64,000 nucleotides of DNA from Terribacillus aidingensis. GTDB lineage: Bacteria > Bacillota > Bacilli > Bacillales > Amphibacillaceae. Numbering within the stretch: position 1 is the stretch's first letter; each line of letters starts with the position of its first letter. The position numbers were made by a program, and so were the translations under genes. The stretch covers positions 2,576,001 through 2,640,000 of the forward strand of contig NZ_CP159996.1 in the NCBI RefSeq assembly GCF_040703035.1, read 5' to 3'. The notes under the pieces are model-generated. The model was not told where the DNA came from. It saw nothing but the letters and a program-made list of their open reading frames with translations, and did no database searches. Positions 36,047 through 44,122 of the stretch are shown here, piece by piece.

Positions 36047-36092
36047 CAAAATAATTTTCGATTTATGATACCATAATACGAAAATAATTTTC
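36047..36092. promoter_or_regulatory. Pair of putative RpiR operators
   Basis: CAAAATAATTTTC (36047-36059) and GAAAATAATTTTC (36080-36092) are near-identical palindromes 33 bp apart, about three helical turns. GAAA-AT-rich-TTTC is the form of site bound by MurR/RpiR regulators. They lie between gnd and the divergent rpiR-type gene. Confidence 0.6.
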
Positions 36093-36096
36093 ATAT

Positions 36097-36110
36097 AGCA
36101 AGCGCTTTCA
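36097..36110 (-). promoter_or_regulatory. cre box (CcpA site) of the gluconate operon
   Basis: TGAAAGCGCTTGCT on the minus strand fits the consensus TGWAARCGYTWNCW completely. It lies 67 bp upstream of gnd and immediately next to the second putative RpiR operator. Confidence 0.85.
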
Positions 36111-36164
36111 GTTAATTTGTGCTATACTGCTTGTAACAAATAGGACGAAAGGCAGCTGATTTTC

Positions 36165-37010
36165 TTGGCACAACAAGGTTTAACGGGGATTCGTTCACAC
36201 TATCCAAGACTGAGTGAAAAAGAGAAAAAAATTGCAGATTTCATTTTGGAACACCCGGAAAGTATTGTTCACCAGACTATCAGCCAAGTAGCAGATCAGC
36301 TCGAAGTAGCAGATGCTACTGTTTCCCGTTTCTGTAAACGAATCGGCTACAAAGGCTTCCAAGCACTGAAAATTGCTTTAGCACCAGAAATCATTTCTCC
36401 CAATAAGATGCTGCACGAAGACGTAAACGATACGGATGAGGCAAAAATGGTTGCGGAAAAGATTTTTCATTCCAATATCCGAACCCTGGAAAATACATTG
36501 CAGGTGCTGGACAAGGCGGAGCTGGAGCAGGCTGTCTCATTGCTCCTAGAGGCAAGAAGAGTGGAGTTCTATGGTTTTGGCGGATCGAATATGGTCGCAA
36601 TGGATGCGTATCATAAGTTTGTCCGCTCTGGTGTGCTGGCCTTCGCGTTTCCTGATGCTCACTTGCAGCTCATGTCTGCTTCCCAACTGACCGACCAGGA
36701 TGTTGCTTTTATCTTTTCTCATTCGGGAGCCAGCAAGGATGCCTATCAGCTGCTGCAGACCGTCAAGAAAACAGGCGCCAGAACGATCGCCATCACTGGC
36801 TTCCCCAAATCCCCTATCGGCCAGCAGGTGGACGTTGCCTTGCATACTAGCTCAGAGGAAACCGATTATCGTTCCGAAGCGCTCGCGTCGCGGATTGCAC
36901 AACTGAGTATCATCGATGCTCTTTATGTAACAGTCATCATGCGTCAGAAAGAAAAGGCACAAACTTCCGTTGAAAAAGTTCGTAACGCTATCGCCGCAAC
37001 AAAAATGTGA
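36165..37010 (+). CDS. MurR/RpiR family regulator of the gluconate operon
   Basis: 281 residues, apparently from TTG 36165 with AAAGG 12 bases upstream, so the start is less certain than others. The N-terminal HTH_6 contains LSEKEKKIADFILEHPESIVHQTISQVADQLEVADATVSRFCKRIGYKGF, and the SIS domain spans about 120-260 with VEFYGFGGSNMVAMD and FIFSHSGASKDAYQLL. SIS domains bind phosphosugars, so 6-phosphogluconate is a reasonable effector. B. subtilis uses GntR here instead. Confidence 0.88.
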   Translation: MAQQGLTGIRSHYPRLSEKEKKIADFILEHPESIVHQTISQVADQLEVADATVSRFCKRIGYKGFQALKIALAPEIISPNKMLHEDVNDTDEAKMVAEKIFHSNIRTLENTLQVLDKAELEQAVSLLLEARRVEFYGFGGSNMVAMDAYHKFVRSGVLAFAFPDAHLQLMSASQLTDQDVAFIFSHSGASKDAYQLLQTVKKTGARTIAITGFPKSPIGQQVDVALHTSSEETDYRSEALASRIAQLSIIDALYVTVIMRQKEKAQTSVEKVRNAIAATKM

Positions 37011-37033
37011 CCCGCCAGAAGCTGACGGGTCAC
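37007..37033. terminator. Shared hairpin between convergent genes
   Basis: GTGACCCG and CGGGTCAC form an 8-bp stem extended inward by CAG/CTG across a mismatch. It overlaps both stop codons. Confidence 0.65.
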
Positions 37034-37743
37034 TTTCCATTGAGATTTACTGTTGTAATTTCGAACTTGTCAAACCGATGTCTTGCAAAGGAATACTCGA
37101 AGGCAATACCGGTATTGAGATAAGCGACCTGCTCTATCACAAGTACCGGTTCATTTTCGGATAATCCCAGTTCCTTCATGTCTTGTGCTGTTGCTTGCTC
37201 CGCTCTGATCCGGCGGCGTGATCCTGCAATTTTCAAGCCTAATTCTTTTTCCATGTATGCATATACCGAGTTATGCAGGACTGTCGGGGTGATACCTGGA
37301 ATAAGCGGCGTCGGCATATACGTTTCTTCGATAACATGAGGATTATCATCGACACAGCGTACACGGATATGATGATACACAGGCGTATCTTCTGAAATGG
37401 CCAAGTACGATGCCACTTCAGCTGTAGGAGCAATCATGTCAAACAATAAAAGCTTTGAGGTAACTTGCTTCTCCTTCATTAAACTGGTAAAGCCGAGCGT
37501 TTCATTCGTTCCCACATGAATGTAATCCGACTGGAAGGAAGACTGCACAATGAATGTTCCATGTCCGCGCTTTCGGAAAACGATTCCCTCTGATGCAAGT
37601 ACATCAAGCGCGCGCTTAACTGTCATCCTGCTGCAGGAAAATTCTTCGACAAGGCTATGTTCATCTGGTAACGGCTGGTCCAGAGGGTAGAATCCTGATT
37701 CGATACGATGTCTGATTTCTTCTGATATCACTTGATATTTCAT
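37030..37743 (-). CDS. GntR family regulator with UTRA domain
   Basis: 237 residues with ATG after GGAGGAAC. The winged HTH is PLPDEHSLVEEFSCSRMTVKRALDVLASEGIVFRKRGHGTFIV at about residues 24-66, followed by a UTRA ligand domain (VIEETYMPTPLIPGITP near 140; FEYSFARHRFDKFEI near 215). It is the last gene downstream of the GH1 gene in the beta-glucoside PTS region and is a likely local repressor, sensing a phosphosugar. A candidate operator is at 41318-41327. Confidence 0.9.
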   Translation of the reverse strand: MKYQVISEEIRHRIESGFYPLDQPLPDEHSLVEEFSCSRMTVKRALDVLASEGIVFRKRGHGTFIVQSSFQSDYIHVGTNETLGFTSLMKEKQVTSKLLLFDMIAPTAEVASYLAISEDTPVYHHIRVRCVDDNPHVIEETYMPTPLIPGITPTVLHNSVYAYMEKELGLKIAGSRRRIRAEQATAQDMKELGLSENEPVLVIEQVAYLNTGIAFEYSFARHRFDKFEITTVNLNGK

Positions 37744-37845
37744 AGTGTTCCTCCTCTGCTGCCGATCTGTTTGTTGTTAGCTTATCAAAATACTGGAATT
37801 GCAGCAATCTGCCAATGAAAATGACGGCCATATTGGCCGCCACTA

Positions 37846-39261
37846 TCAGAAACCGTTTCGCTGTACGACTTGTTTCATCCATTCGCCGCTTTTCTTGATT
37901 GTGCGTTCCCCGTCTTTCTCCAGGTTAACCGACACAAAGCCATAGCGATTTTTATATGCATTCGTCCACGACCAATTATCCATGAACGTCCACAGATGAT
38001 ATCCCTTTACATTTGCTCCTTCATTCAAAGCCTTGTGCACCCACCGTAAATGATCCTTGATGAAATCGATTCGGTAGTCATCTTGAATGATTCCATCACT
38101 GTCGCGGAACTTCTCTTCCCCTTCAACTCCCATACCATTTTCAGAGATGAAACAAGGGATGTTCCCATAATTATCTCGCAGGTTGACAAGTATATCGTAG
38201 ATTCCTTTTTCGTAGATTTCCCAGCCTCGATGCACATTCATCTTCCGGCCAGGCATCTCATAGGAATCGAAGAATCTGTCAGGCATGAACGGTGCATCTG
38301 GGTGGACACTATGTTCCTTTGCCTTCACACGTCGCGGCTGGTAATAGTTCACTCCGAGCAAATCAACCGTATTCTCACGAATGATTTTCAAATCGTCTTC
38401 CGTATAAACTGGCATATATCCCTCATTACGAAGTATGTCTACCAGTTTATGCGGAAATTCCCCTTTCACAGATGGATCCAGAAAGGAACGATTGAAGAAA
38501 GCATCAGCAATCCGGGAAGCCTCCACATCAGCTGGATTGCTGCTTCGCGGATATGATGGGGTCAGATTCAGAATGATGCCAATCTCCCCATCCTGTGCTT
38601 GTTCCCGGTACGCCTGAATGGCAAGGGAACTTGAGAGCTGCGTATGATAACCTACTTGCACAGCTCTCCTGAAATCTACGACATTAGGATAGTGGAAATC
38701 ATACAGATAACCACCTTCTACCGGCACGATCGGCTCGTTATGCGTGAACCACTTTTTCACTTTATCGCCGAACAAACGGAAGCATACAGACGCATAATCT
38801 CTGTAAGCCTCGACGACTTCTCTGCTTTCCCAGCCGCCTTTTTCCTGTAGTACCATCGGCATATCGAAATGGAACAAATTCACGAATGGCTCAATATCGT
38901 TATCCAGCAGTTCATCGATTACATTCTGATAAAACGCTGCTGCTTTTTCATTGACTGCTCCTGTACCCTCCGGTATCAGCCTTGACCAGGATATGGAGAA
39001 TCGAAAAGAATTATGGCCAACCTGTTTCATTAAAGCGATGTCTTCTTTGTAACGGTAGTAGAATCCGGATGTATCGGCAGGGCCGATACCATTATGAAAA
39101 CGATTCGGCTCCTGCTCATACCAATAATCCCAAATATTCGGCGTCTTCCCGTCAACATCCGCAGCACCTTCCATCTGAGGTGCCGATGAGGAGGAACCCC
39201 ACCAAAAGTCCTCGGGGAATAGATAGTTTACTTGGTCTTTCTTCTGTTCTGTCACTTCCAT
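37846..39261 (-). CDS. bglA: 6-phospho-beta-glucosidase (GH1)
   Basis: 471 residues from ATG 39261 after AAAGGAGAAG; a frame to 39303 overlaps the EIIC gene and lacks a site. The GH1 marks are FPEDFWWGSSSSAPQMEGA near residue 17, the acid/base motif WFTHNEPIVPVEGGY near 172 and the nucleophile motif FISENGMGVEG near 369. It hydrolyses phosphorylated beta-glucosides delivered by the adjacent PTS. It is co-directional with, and starts 2 bp after, the EIIC gene. Confidence 0.92.
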   Translation of the reverse strand: MEVTEQKKDQVNYLFPEDFWWGSSSSAPQMEGAADVDGKTPNIWDYWYEQEPNRFHNGIGPADTSGFYYRYKEDIALMKQVGHNSFRFSISWSRLIPEGTGAVNEKAAAFYQNVIDELLDNDIEPFVNLFHFDMPMVLQEKGGWESREVVEAYRDYASVCFRLFGDKVKKWFTHNEPIVPVEGGYLYDFHYPNVVDFRRAVQVGYHTQLSSSLAIQAYREQAQDGEIGIILNLTPSYPRSSNPADVEASRIADAFFNRSFLDPSVKGEFPHKLVDILRNEGYMPVYTEDDLKIIRENTVDLLGVNYYQPRRVKAKEHSVHPDAPFMPDRFFDSYEMPGRKMNVHRGWEIYEKGIYDILVNLRDNYGNIPCFISENGMGVEGEEKFRDSDGIIQDDYRIDFIKDHLRWVHKALNEGANVKGYHLWTFMDNWSWTNAYKNRYGFVSVNLEKDGERTIKKSGEWMKQVVQRNGF

Positions 39262-39262
39262 A

Positions 39263-40591
39263 TCAAATCTTCTCCTTTGGTACTTGCATATCCGATTTTG
39301 CATTTTTCTGTTCCGCTTCTCTTTCCTGCTTTATATTCATCCGGTCGATAAATTTGAGGAATGGGAACCAAATGGCGAATACGATCAAAACGTTAACGAG
39401 CTGCAGCAGAGATCCGGCAATTGAGTTGGTTGCCAGGAATCCGCTAATGAAAATCGGAACGGTCCACGGTATCGTTACCCCAGTCGGCGGCGGCACGAGA
39501 CCAATCGCCATCGCTATATAACTGACCACCGTTACAACCATCGGCGCAATGATCCATGGCAGCAAAATCAGCGGGTTCATAACAATCGGCAGTCCGAAAA
39601 TGACTGGTTCGTTGACATTGAAAATACCCGGCCCGATCCCAAGCTTTCCGACCTGCTTCATCTGCTTGCTCCGCATGAACAGGAGTATTGCCGCCAGTAC
39701 GGCAAGCGTCATCCCTGTCCCGCCTGCACCGACCAGATAGACTTCGATGAACTGTTTATTGATGATATGCGGTACTTCACCACCAGCTGTATAAACTTGC
39801 AGATTTTCCAAAGACAATGTATTCCAGATTGGATCCATGACCGAGTTGATGATGATCTGTCCATGTAATCCGAAGAACCAAAGGATTTGGATGAAGAACA
39901 CGGCAATCAAGGTAGCCGTAAGCCCTCCGCCAAGTCCGACGAGCGGTGCCTGCACCGTGTTGAAGATGACATCATGCAAATTCGTGTTGAAGCCTTGCGT
40001 CACAATGATATTAAGTACTAAAAATACCGACAGCGTGACAACCGCCGGAATGAGGGCAGCGAATGATTGCGATACTGCTGGCGGCACACCTGCTGGCATC
40101 CTGATGACAATTTTCTTCTGTGTAATAAATCGATAAATTTCCCCGGAAACAAACGCGACGATCATACCGAGGAACATACCCTTTGCTCCAAGACGGTCGA
40201 CAGCAAGTACATTACTCACCACTTCCCCGCTCTCTGTCGACACAACGAATGGTGTCAGCAGCAGGAATGCGGTCAATGCTACAGCCCCGCCGAAAATGGC
40301 TTCCACTCCATAGCTTTTCGCCAAATAATACCCGATACCAAAGACGACGAAGACAGACGCGATATTCATTGTGGCATTCGGCGCTGGTCCAAGCGATTCT
40401 TGAATACCAGCGAGCAGCGATTCACTCATTACATTGTCCAAAAATGGCAAGTTTGCCAAAACGACCATGATAGAACCGAAAATCGTCAATGGGAACGCCA
40501 GCATGAAGGCATCCCGCAGCACACCAAGATAGCGATTGTTATTCAGCTTACCGGCAATCGGAATCAAAAACTTACTAAACTTATCGAACAT
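39263..40591 (-). CDS. celB: PTS cellobiose-type EIIC permease
   Basis: 442 residues with about ten hydrophobic segments. It shares family marks with LicC: LRDAFMLAFPLTIFGSIMVVLANLPFL near residue 25, IRMPAGVPPAVSQSFAALIPAV near 170 and GPGIFNVNEPVIFGLPIVMNPLILLPW near 325. It is the second EIIC of this family in the window, with the two sequences clearly related but far from identical. It transports an unknown beta-glucoside together with the two small PTS proteins upstream. Confidence 0.92.
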   Translation of the reverse strand: MFDKFSKFLIPIAGKLNNNRYLGVLRDAFMLAFPLTIFGSIMVVLANLPFLDNVMSESLLAGIQESLGPAPNATMNIASVFVVFGIGYYLAKSYGVEAIFGGAVALTAFLLLTPFVVSTESGEVVSNVLAVDRLGAKGMFLGMIVAFVSGEIYRFITQKKIVIRMPAGVPPAVSQSFAALIPAVVTLSVFLVLNIIVTQGFNTNLHDVIFNTVQAPLVGLGGGLTATLIAVFFIQILWFFGLHGQIIINSVMDPIWNTLSLENLQVYTAGGEVPHIINKQFIEVYLVGAGGTGMTLAVLAAILLFMRSKQMKQVGKLGIGPGIFNVNEPVIFGLPIVMNPLILLPWIIAPMVVTVVSYIAMAIGLVPPPTGVTIPWTVPIFISGFLATNSIAGSLLQLVNVLIVFAIWFPFLKFIDRMNIKQEREAEQKNAKSDMQVPKEKI

Positions 40592-40606
40592 TGCCTGCTT
40601 CCTCCT

Positions 40607-40942
40607 TTAGCTCTTCAGCTCTTGGAAAATTGGTATCATTTCTTTGACCATTTCTTTCATCGTCAATGTAGACATAAAATGGTCCTCTGCATGAAGGAAC
40701 AAAAGAGAAAGTTCCTGCCGCTGGTGGCCTGCTGCTTCCTGCTGTACCAGCTGGAAATGGACCTTGTGTACAAGTGACAGATCATCTTCTGCATCTGCCA
40801 GCATGTCATTGACTTTCTCTATATCACCCTCACGATAAAGCCGAAGTGCTTGCAATACTTTACTTCTGGCATTACCGCTATGCAGGATCATCTGAAAACA
40901 AACCTGCTCCTCGGTCAGCTCTTCTAATTTCAGCTCACTCAT
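40607..40942 (-). CDS. celC: PTS lactose/cellobiose-type EIIA
   Basis: 111 residues. It has the helical IIA-lac fold with FQMILHSGNARSKVLQALRLYREGD near residue 16 and the active-site motif LHAEDHFMSTLTMKEM near 82. It overlaps the upstream EIIB gene by 4 bp and precedes EIIC by 15 bp. Compared with LicA the N-terminus is longer and more acidic. Confidence 0.9.
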   Translation of the reverse strand: MSELKLEELTEEQVCFQMILHSGNARSKVLQALRLYREGDIEKVNDMLADAEDDLSLVHKVHFQLVQQEAAGHQRQELSLLFLHAEDHFMSTLTMKEMVKEMIPIFQELKS

Positions 40943-41253
40943 GATGTTGCTCCAATCAGACCAAGCGCCTGTTTATACGCTTTCTCTCCATCAGCCATCC
41001 CATATGCCATCATGTCGATCACGTCAACTTGGATACCATATTTCTGCGCTTCAGCCGCGAGTTCCCCTTTGAGAAAGCTCATTTGCGGACCGATTAGTAC
41101 AACATCTGCCTCTGCCATATCTTTTTTTGCCTGATCCTGACCGACTGCCCAAATCTTTGCTTCTTCTCCTATGGAATCTGCAAACGCTTGCATTTTGGTG
41201 ACCAAAAGACTCGTGCTCATACCGGAACTGCATGCTAAAAGGATTCTGTTCAT
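40939..41253 (-). CDS. celA: PTS cellobiose-type EIIB
   Basis: 104 residues. The active cysteine is Cys8 in [50 protein letters not shown] follows as in the family. It is the first gene of the operon EIIB-EIIA-EIIC-GH1 and is preceded by a cre box 24 bp upstream. Confidence 0.92.
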   Translation of the reverse strand: MNRILLACSSGMSTSLLVTKMQAFADSIGEEAKIWAVGQDQAKKDMAEADVVLIGPQMSFLKGELAAEAQKYGIQVDVIDMMAYGMADGEKAYKQALGLIGATS

Positions 41254-41276
41254 TTGATAACACTCCTCGGATTTAT

Positions 41277-41290
41277 TAAAAGCGCTTTCA
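41277..41290 (-). promoter_or_regulatory. cre box upstream of the second PTS operon
   Basis: TGAAAGCGCTTTTA on the minus strand matches the CcpA consensus at 13 of 14 positions. It is 24 bp ahead of the EIIB start. Confidence 0.75.
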
Positions 41291-41317
41291 TTTGTATTAT
41301 ATAACTAATTTTATATT

Positions 41318-41327
41318 TGTCTAGACA
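41318..41327. promoter_or_regulatory. Candidate GntR operator
   Basis: TGTCTAGACA is a perfect 10-bp palindrome of the TTGT-N4-ACAA type used by UTRA-domain GntR regulators such as TreR. A second palindrome (CATTTA-GTAA-TAAATG) follows within 15 bp. The promoter of the EIIB operon should lie here. Confidence 0.45.
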
Positions 41328-41541
41328 TTTAGTAATAAATGTTTAGTCTTTTGTCGCACTGACTACATGTTAGGCAATAGTAATAGGCTTTCATTGCCTT
41401 AATATGTTAAACTAGCTTTATCTTTTTAGGGACGGTATAGCTGCTTTTGAATCAGTTGAAAGTAGTTTTCTTATCATCGCAGTCTATTAACACCACCCCC
41501 TTAACCGTCCAGCATATTATGACTAATAGGAGTATTGGTAT

Positions 41542-42603
41542 ATGGCTGTTATTGAAAGCACGGAACAATTTATCACCCATCTGCACACATGGCATAAAAC
41601 AATCAAAACACGCGACCGGACTTTGTCGGCTAAACTGCGCGAAGAAGCATATTCAGCTTTGCATGAAGGTGAATTCACGGACGAACTATGGGATCGTTTT
41701 TTGCTGCTCGATGCACGGTTTGATTTTCTGAAAGGCGATACGGATCTTTGCGAGGAAAAACTGCAGCGGTTGAACCCGGATGAGTTGAACGATTACCAGT
41801 CTTTTTTCTACTATAGTTTTCTGGCAATCGTGAAGTATAGCAGAAAAGAATACTTTACAGCTATCGATTTATTGGAAAAAGCAGAGTTACATATGCACGC
41901 AGTTGAGGATGAAGAAGAGCATGCCGGCTTGCATTATAATAAGGCGATGCAATTCTATTACTTAGACATCAATGCCTTGTCCAGTTTTCATTTGGAAAAG
42001 GCAATAGCTATCTATTCTGCATATCCGCAATATGAACTGAAGGTTGCAAATTGCAAATCCCTCCAAGGATTGAATCAAATCGATCTGCGGGAATTCGATA
42101 AGGCAGAAAGCAATCTCCTCGAAGCCCTCTCCATTGCCGAAAAACTCGGACAGGAGGATATGGTTGTTGCATGCGGATTTAACATCGGTCTCATGTACCA
42201 CAAACAAAATGCAGATGAAAAAGGCATCCCGTATCTGCTGCAGGCTGTTACGCACTCGGAACATCCCTTGTACATACAGGCACTATTCACGCTGACTCGT
42301 TCCCTTTACATTTTAGGAAAAGCCGATCAAGCGGAGACCTATTACAAAATCGGCATGCGTGTATGCGAAGAAAAGGGAAACCTGGAATATCGCTGGCAGT
42401 TCGCCATTCTTTGGGCGAAATATGTAGAGCGTGACACAATGGATTATGTGTACGATTCAGCCATTACTTATTTTAAGGAAAACGGTCTGTTCTACTTGAT
42501 GCGCTGCTATGCCCGCGATTATTCACAATTCTTATGGGAAGCACAGCAAATCGAACAATTCCATTATTATCACAAACTTGCATTGTCGAATGACTTCCAA
42601 TGA
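41542..42603 (+). CDS. Rap-type TPR protein (RRNPP family), no Phr partner seen
   Basis: 353 residues with ATG after TAGGAG. An N-terminal helical domain (FITHLHTWHKTIKTRDRTLS near 10-29) is followed by tetratricopeptide-type helices, with AGLHYNKAMQFYYLDINALSSFHLEKAIAIYSAYPQYELKVANCKSLQGLNQIDLREFDKAESNLLEALSIAEKL at about 127-202. This is the layout of Bacillus Rap phosphatases and related peptide sensors. The usual small phr gene for the exported peptide is not present in the 120 bp after the stop. Whether it dephosphorylates Spo0F, binds ComA or does neither cannot be said. Confidence 0.75.
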   Translation: MAVIESTEQFITHLHTWHKTIKTRDRTLSAKLREEAYSALHEGEFTDELWDRFLLLDARFDFLKGDTDLCEEKLQRLNPDELNDYQSFFYYSFLAIVKYSRKEYFTAIDLLEKAELHMHAVEDEEEHAGLHYNKAMQFYYLDINALSSFHLEKAIAIYSAYPQYELKVANCKSLQGLNQIDLREFDKAESNLLEALSIAEKLGQEDMVVACGFNIGLMYHKQNADEKGIPYLLQAVTHSEHPLYIQALFTLTRSLYILGKADQAETYYKIGMRVCEEKGNLEYRWQFAILWAKYVERDTMDYVYDSAITYFKENGLFYLMRCYARDYSQFLWEAQQIEQFHYYHKLALSNDFQ

Positions 42604-42633
42604 AAAACGGCTCATCAGTAGATGAGCCGTTTT
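42604..42633 (+). terminator. Terminator after the Rap-type gene
   Basis: A perfect 13-bp stem (AAAACGGCTCATC with GATGAGCCGTTTT) with a 4-base loop begins at the stop codon. Confidence 0.88.
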
Positions 42634-42752
42634 AAATGGACTAGAATAATAGCTTTAATAGATATCTAATGTAGATCACACTTCAGCATTGATTTTTTAT
42701 CGTGTTAAAACCTGGATCAATATATAAGCAAGGAATAAAATCTCCTAATCGG

Positions 42753-43124
42753 TTAAAAGTGATTGATCCAAATGAGCGCTTGTTCATAGTCATCAAAAAA
42801 TTTCACGGAGTCTCTAGTATTAGATTGTTGTAAATAATCCATGATTTCACCTTCTTCAAGGAGAAATGCAATTGCCTTACTGTGATTCAGAATACTTTCA
42901 TCAAAAAATTTATCTTTCCATGCTTTTTGAACAGAAAAATGATCTGGTGTGTAACCTTTTCTATCCACCAACAATTTGTATTTACGACCCTCAGAAATGA
43001 ATTGCTGACAAGCTTGCTCAAAACCGTTGAACCATTCATTAACATCTTCAATTTTAATCTTACCAATTAGATGGGTAGTAATTAACTCTCCTGAAGTTGT
43101 TGTGCTGATATTCTGTTCAATCAA
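42753..43124 (-). CDS. Hypothetical protein, SpoIIAA/STAS-like fold possible
   Basis: 123 residues apparently from TTG 43124, ten bases after AAGGAG. The pattern TTTSGELITTHLIGKIKIEDVNEWFNGFEQACQQF then YKLLVDRKGYTPDHFSVQKAWKDKFF, SKAIAFLLEEGEIMDYLQQ and SVKFFDDYEQALIWI resembles the alpha/beta repeats of SpoIIAA-like proteins that end in a DYEQALIWL-type helix. This is a fold-level impression only. It is probably co-transcribed with the pentapeptide gene upstream. Confidence 0.65.
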   Translation of the reverse strand: MIEQNISTTTSGELITTHLIGKIKIEDVNEWFNGFEQACQQFISEGRKYKLLVDRKGYTPDHFSVQKAWKDKFFDESILNHSKAIAFLLEEGEIMDYLQQSNTRDSVKFFDDYEQALIWINHF

Positions 43125-43232
43125 CTTGTATCATCTCCTTGATTAACATCAGGTCTTGAAGTAAATCTAATGATGCTTTCTTTAAAGCTGGTTTCATTAT
43201 TGCAAAATCTTCATCACTACATTCTTCTCTAC

Positions 43233-44087
43233 TTAAGATGCCCAATGGAATGGCTGTACCAGATAGGAAGGCAACTGTGTTTGTTTATTACCTTTTGCCG
43301 AATTTATCTGCATCTGTGTCAAGAACATACTAGTAGACAGATTGGCCCCTTCCAGATTTGCATCCCGCAAATCTGCTCCGATAAAATCGACAGCCCTTAA
43401 ATCGGCATCCTTCAGGTCCGCTGCAATCAGATAGGCTCCTTGAAAATCGGCTGCTCTAAGGTCTTTTCCTTTTGCACTTTTCCCTATCCAATCTGCACCT
43501 CTATAGTCCAGTTTCCGTTTGTTAGGAATGGAATTCGTTATCGTATGTCGGATGTGACTGCTTGTCTTGGAAAGTAACTCATTCACAGGCTTGCGCAGCT
43601 CTATTATATCCAAGGTCTGTAAGTTGTCGGCATCAAGAATTGTTAAGCTTTCTAAATCCTTTAGCAGAAGTGTAAGTTCTTTATGTAGATCCTGCGGCAG
43701 TCGATAAGACAATGCCTCTGTAACATAAGCCAGCATCTCGTACAGCTGTACCATCACCGGAAATACAGAGAACATCTTATCGGCTGTTTCCTTGCTTTCT
43801 GTCCAATCCTGTCCATTGAACGTTACTTGGGAGACTTGTTGACCAGCACCGAAACAATCAAATACGGTACATCCCTTAAACCCCTTCCCCCTTAGTTCAC
43901 TATGAATCTGACACCGAAAATCAGATTGCAGGTTAGGACATGGTACACCTGCAGGTTTATCAATGGCAAAGTCGCTGGATGCTGCAATATGAAGCGCTGT
44001 ACAGCACAAGCCAAAACAGTTAGCACAATCTGCCCGCATACTCTTCCTATACTCCTCAGCAGCAAAGTTATCAATCTGATAAGACAT
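43233..44087 (-). CDS. Pentapeptide repeat protein with N-terminal Cys cluster
   Basis: 284 residues from ATG 44087, seven bases after AAGGAAG. The N-terminus has CANCFGLCC (with further cysteines CPNLQSDFRC and GCTVFDCFGAG), a pattern able to bind zinc or an iron-sulfur centre. The C-terminal third holds pentapeptide repeats A(D/N)LxX: DLRAADFQGAYLIAADLKDADLRAVDFIGADLRDANLEGANL at about 213-254, expected to form a right-handed beta helix. Such proteins in Bacillaceae are uncharacterised. Downstream of the PucR-type gene. Confidence 0.82.
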   Translation of the reverse strand: MSYQIDNFAAEEYRKSMRADCANCFGLCCTALHIAASSDFAIDKPAGVPCPNLQSDFRCQIHSELRGKGFKGCTVFDCFGAGQQVSQVTFNGQDWTESKETADKMFSVFPVMVQLYEMLAYVTEALSYRLPQDLHKELTLLLKDLESLTILDADNLQTLDIIELRKPVNELLSKTSSHIRHTITNSIPNKRKLDYRGADWIGKSAKGKDLRAADFQGAYLIAADLKDADLRAVDFIGADLRDANLEGANLSTSMFLTQMQINSAKGNKQTQLPSYLVQPFHWAS

Positions 44088-44122
44088 TAGCATTCTTCCT
44101 TATAGTGTAGTTTTTTACTTTT

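Noticed and set aside
41447..41731. A 94-codon frame overlapping the start of the Rap-type gene.
   Set aside because: It starts with TTG without a ribosome site, has no recognisable protein pattern, and overlaps the well-supported ATG frame at 41542.
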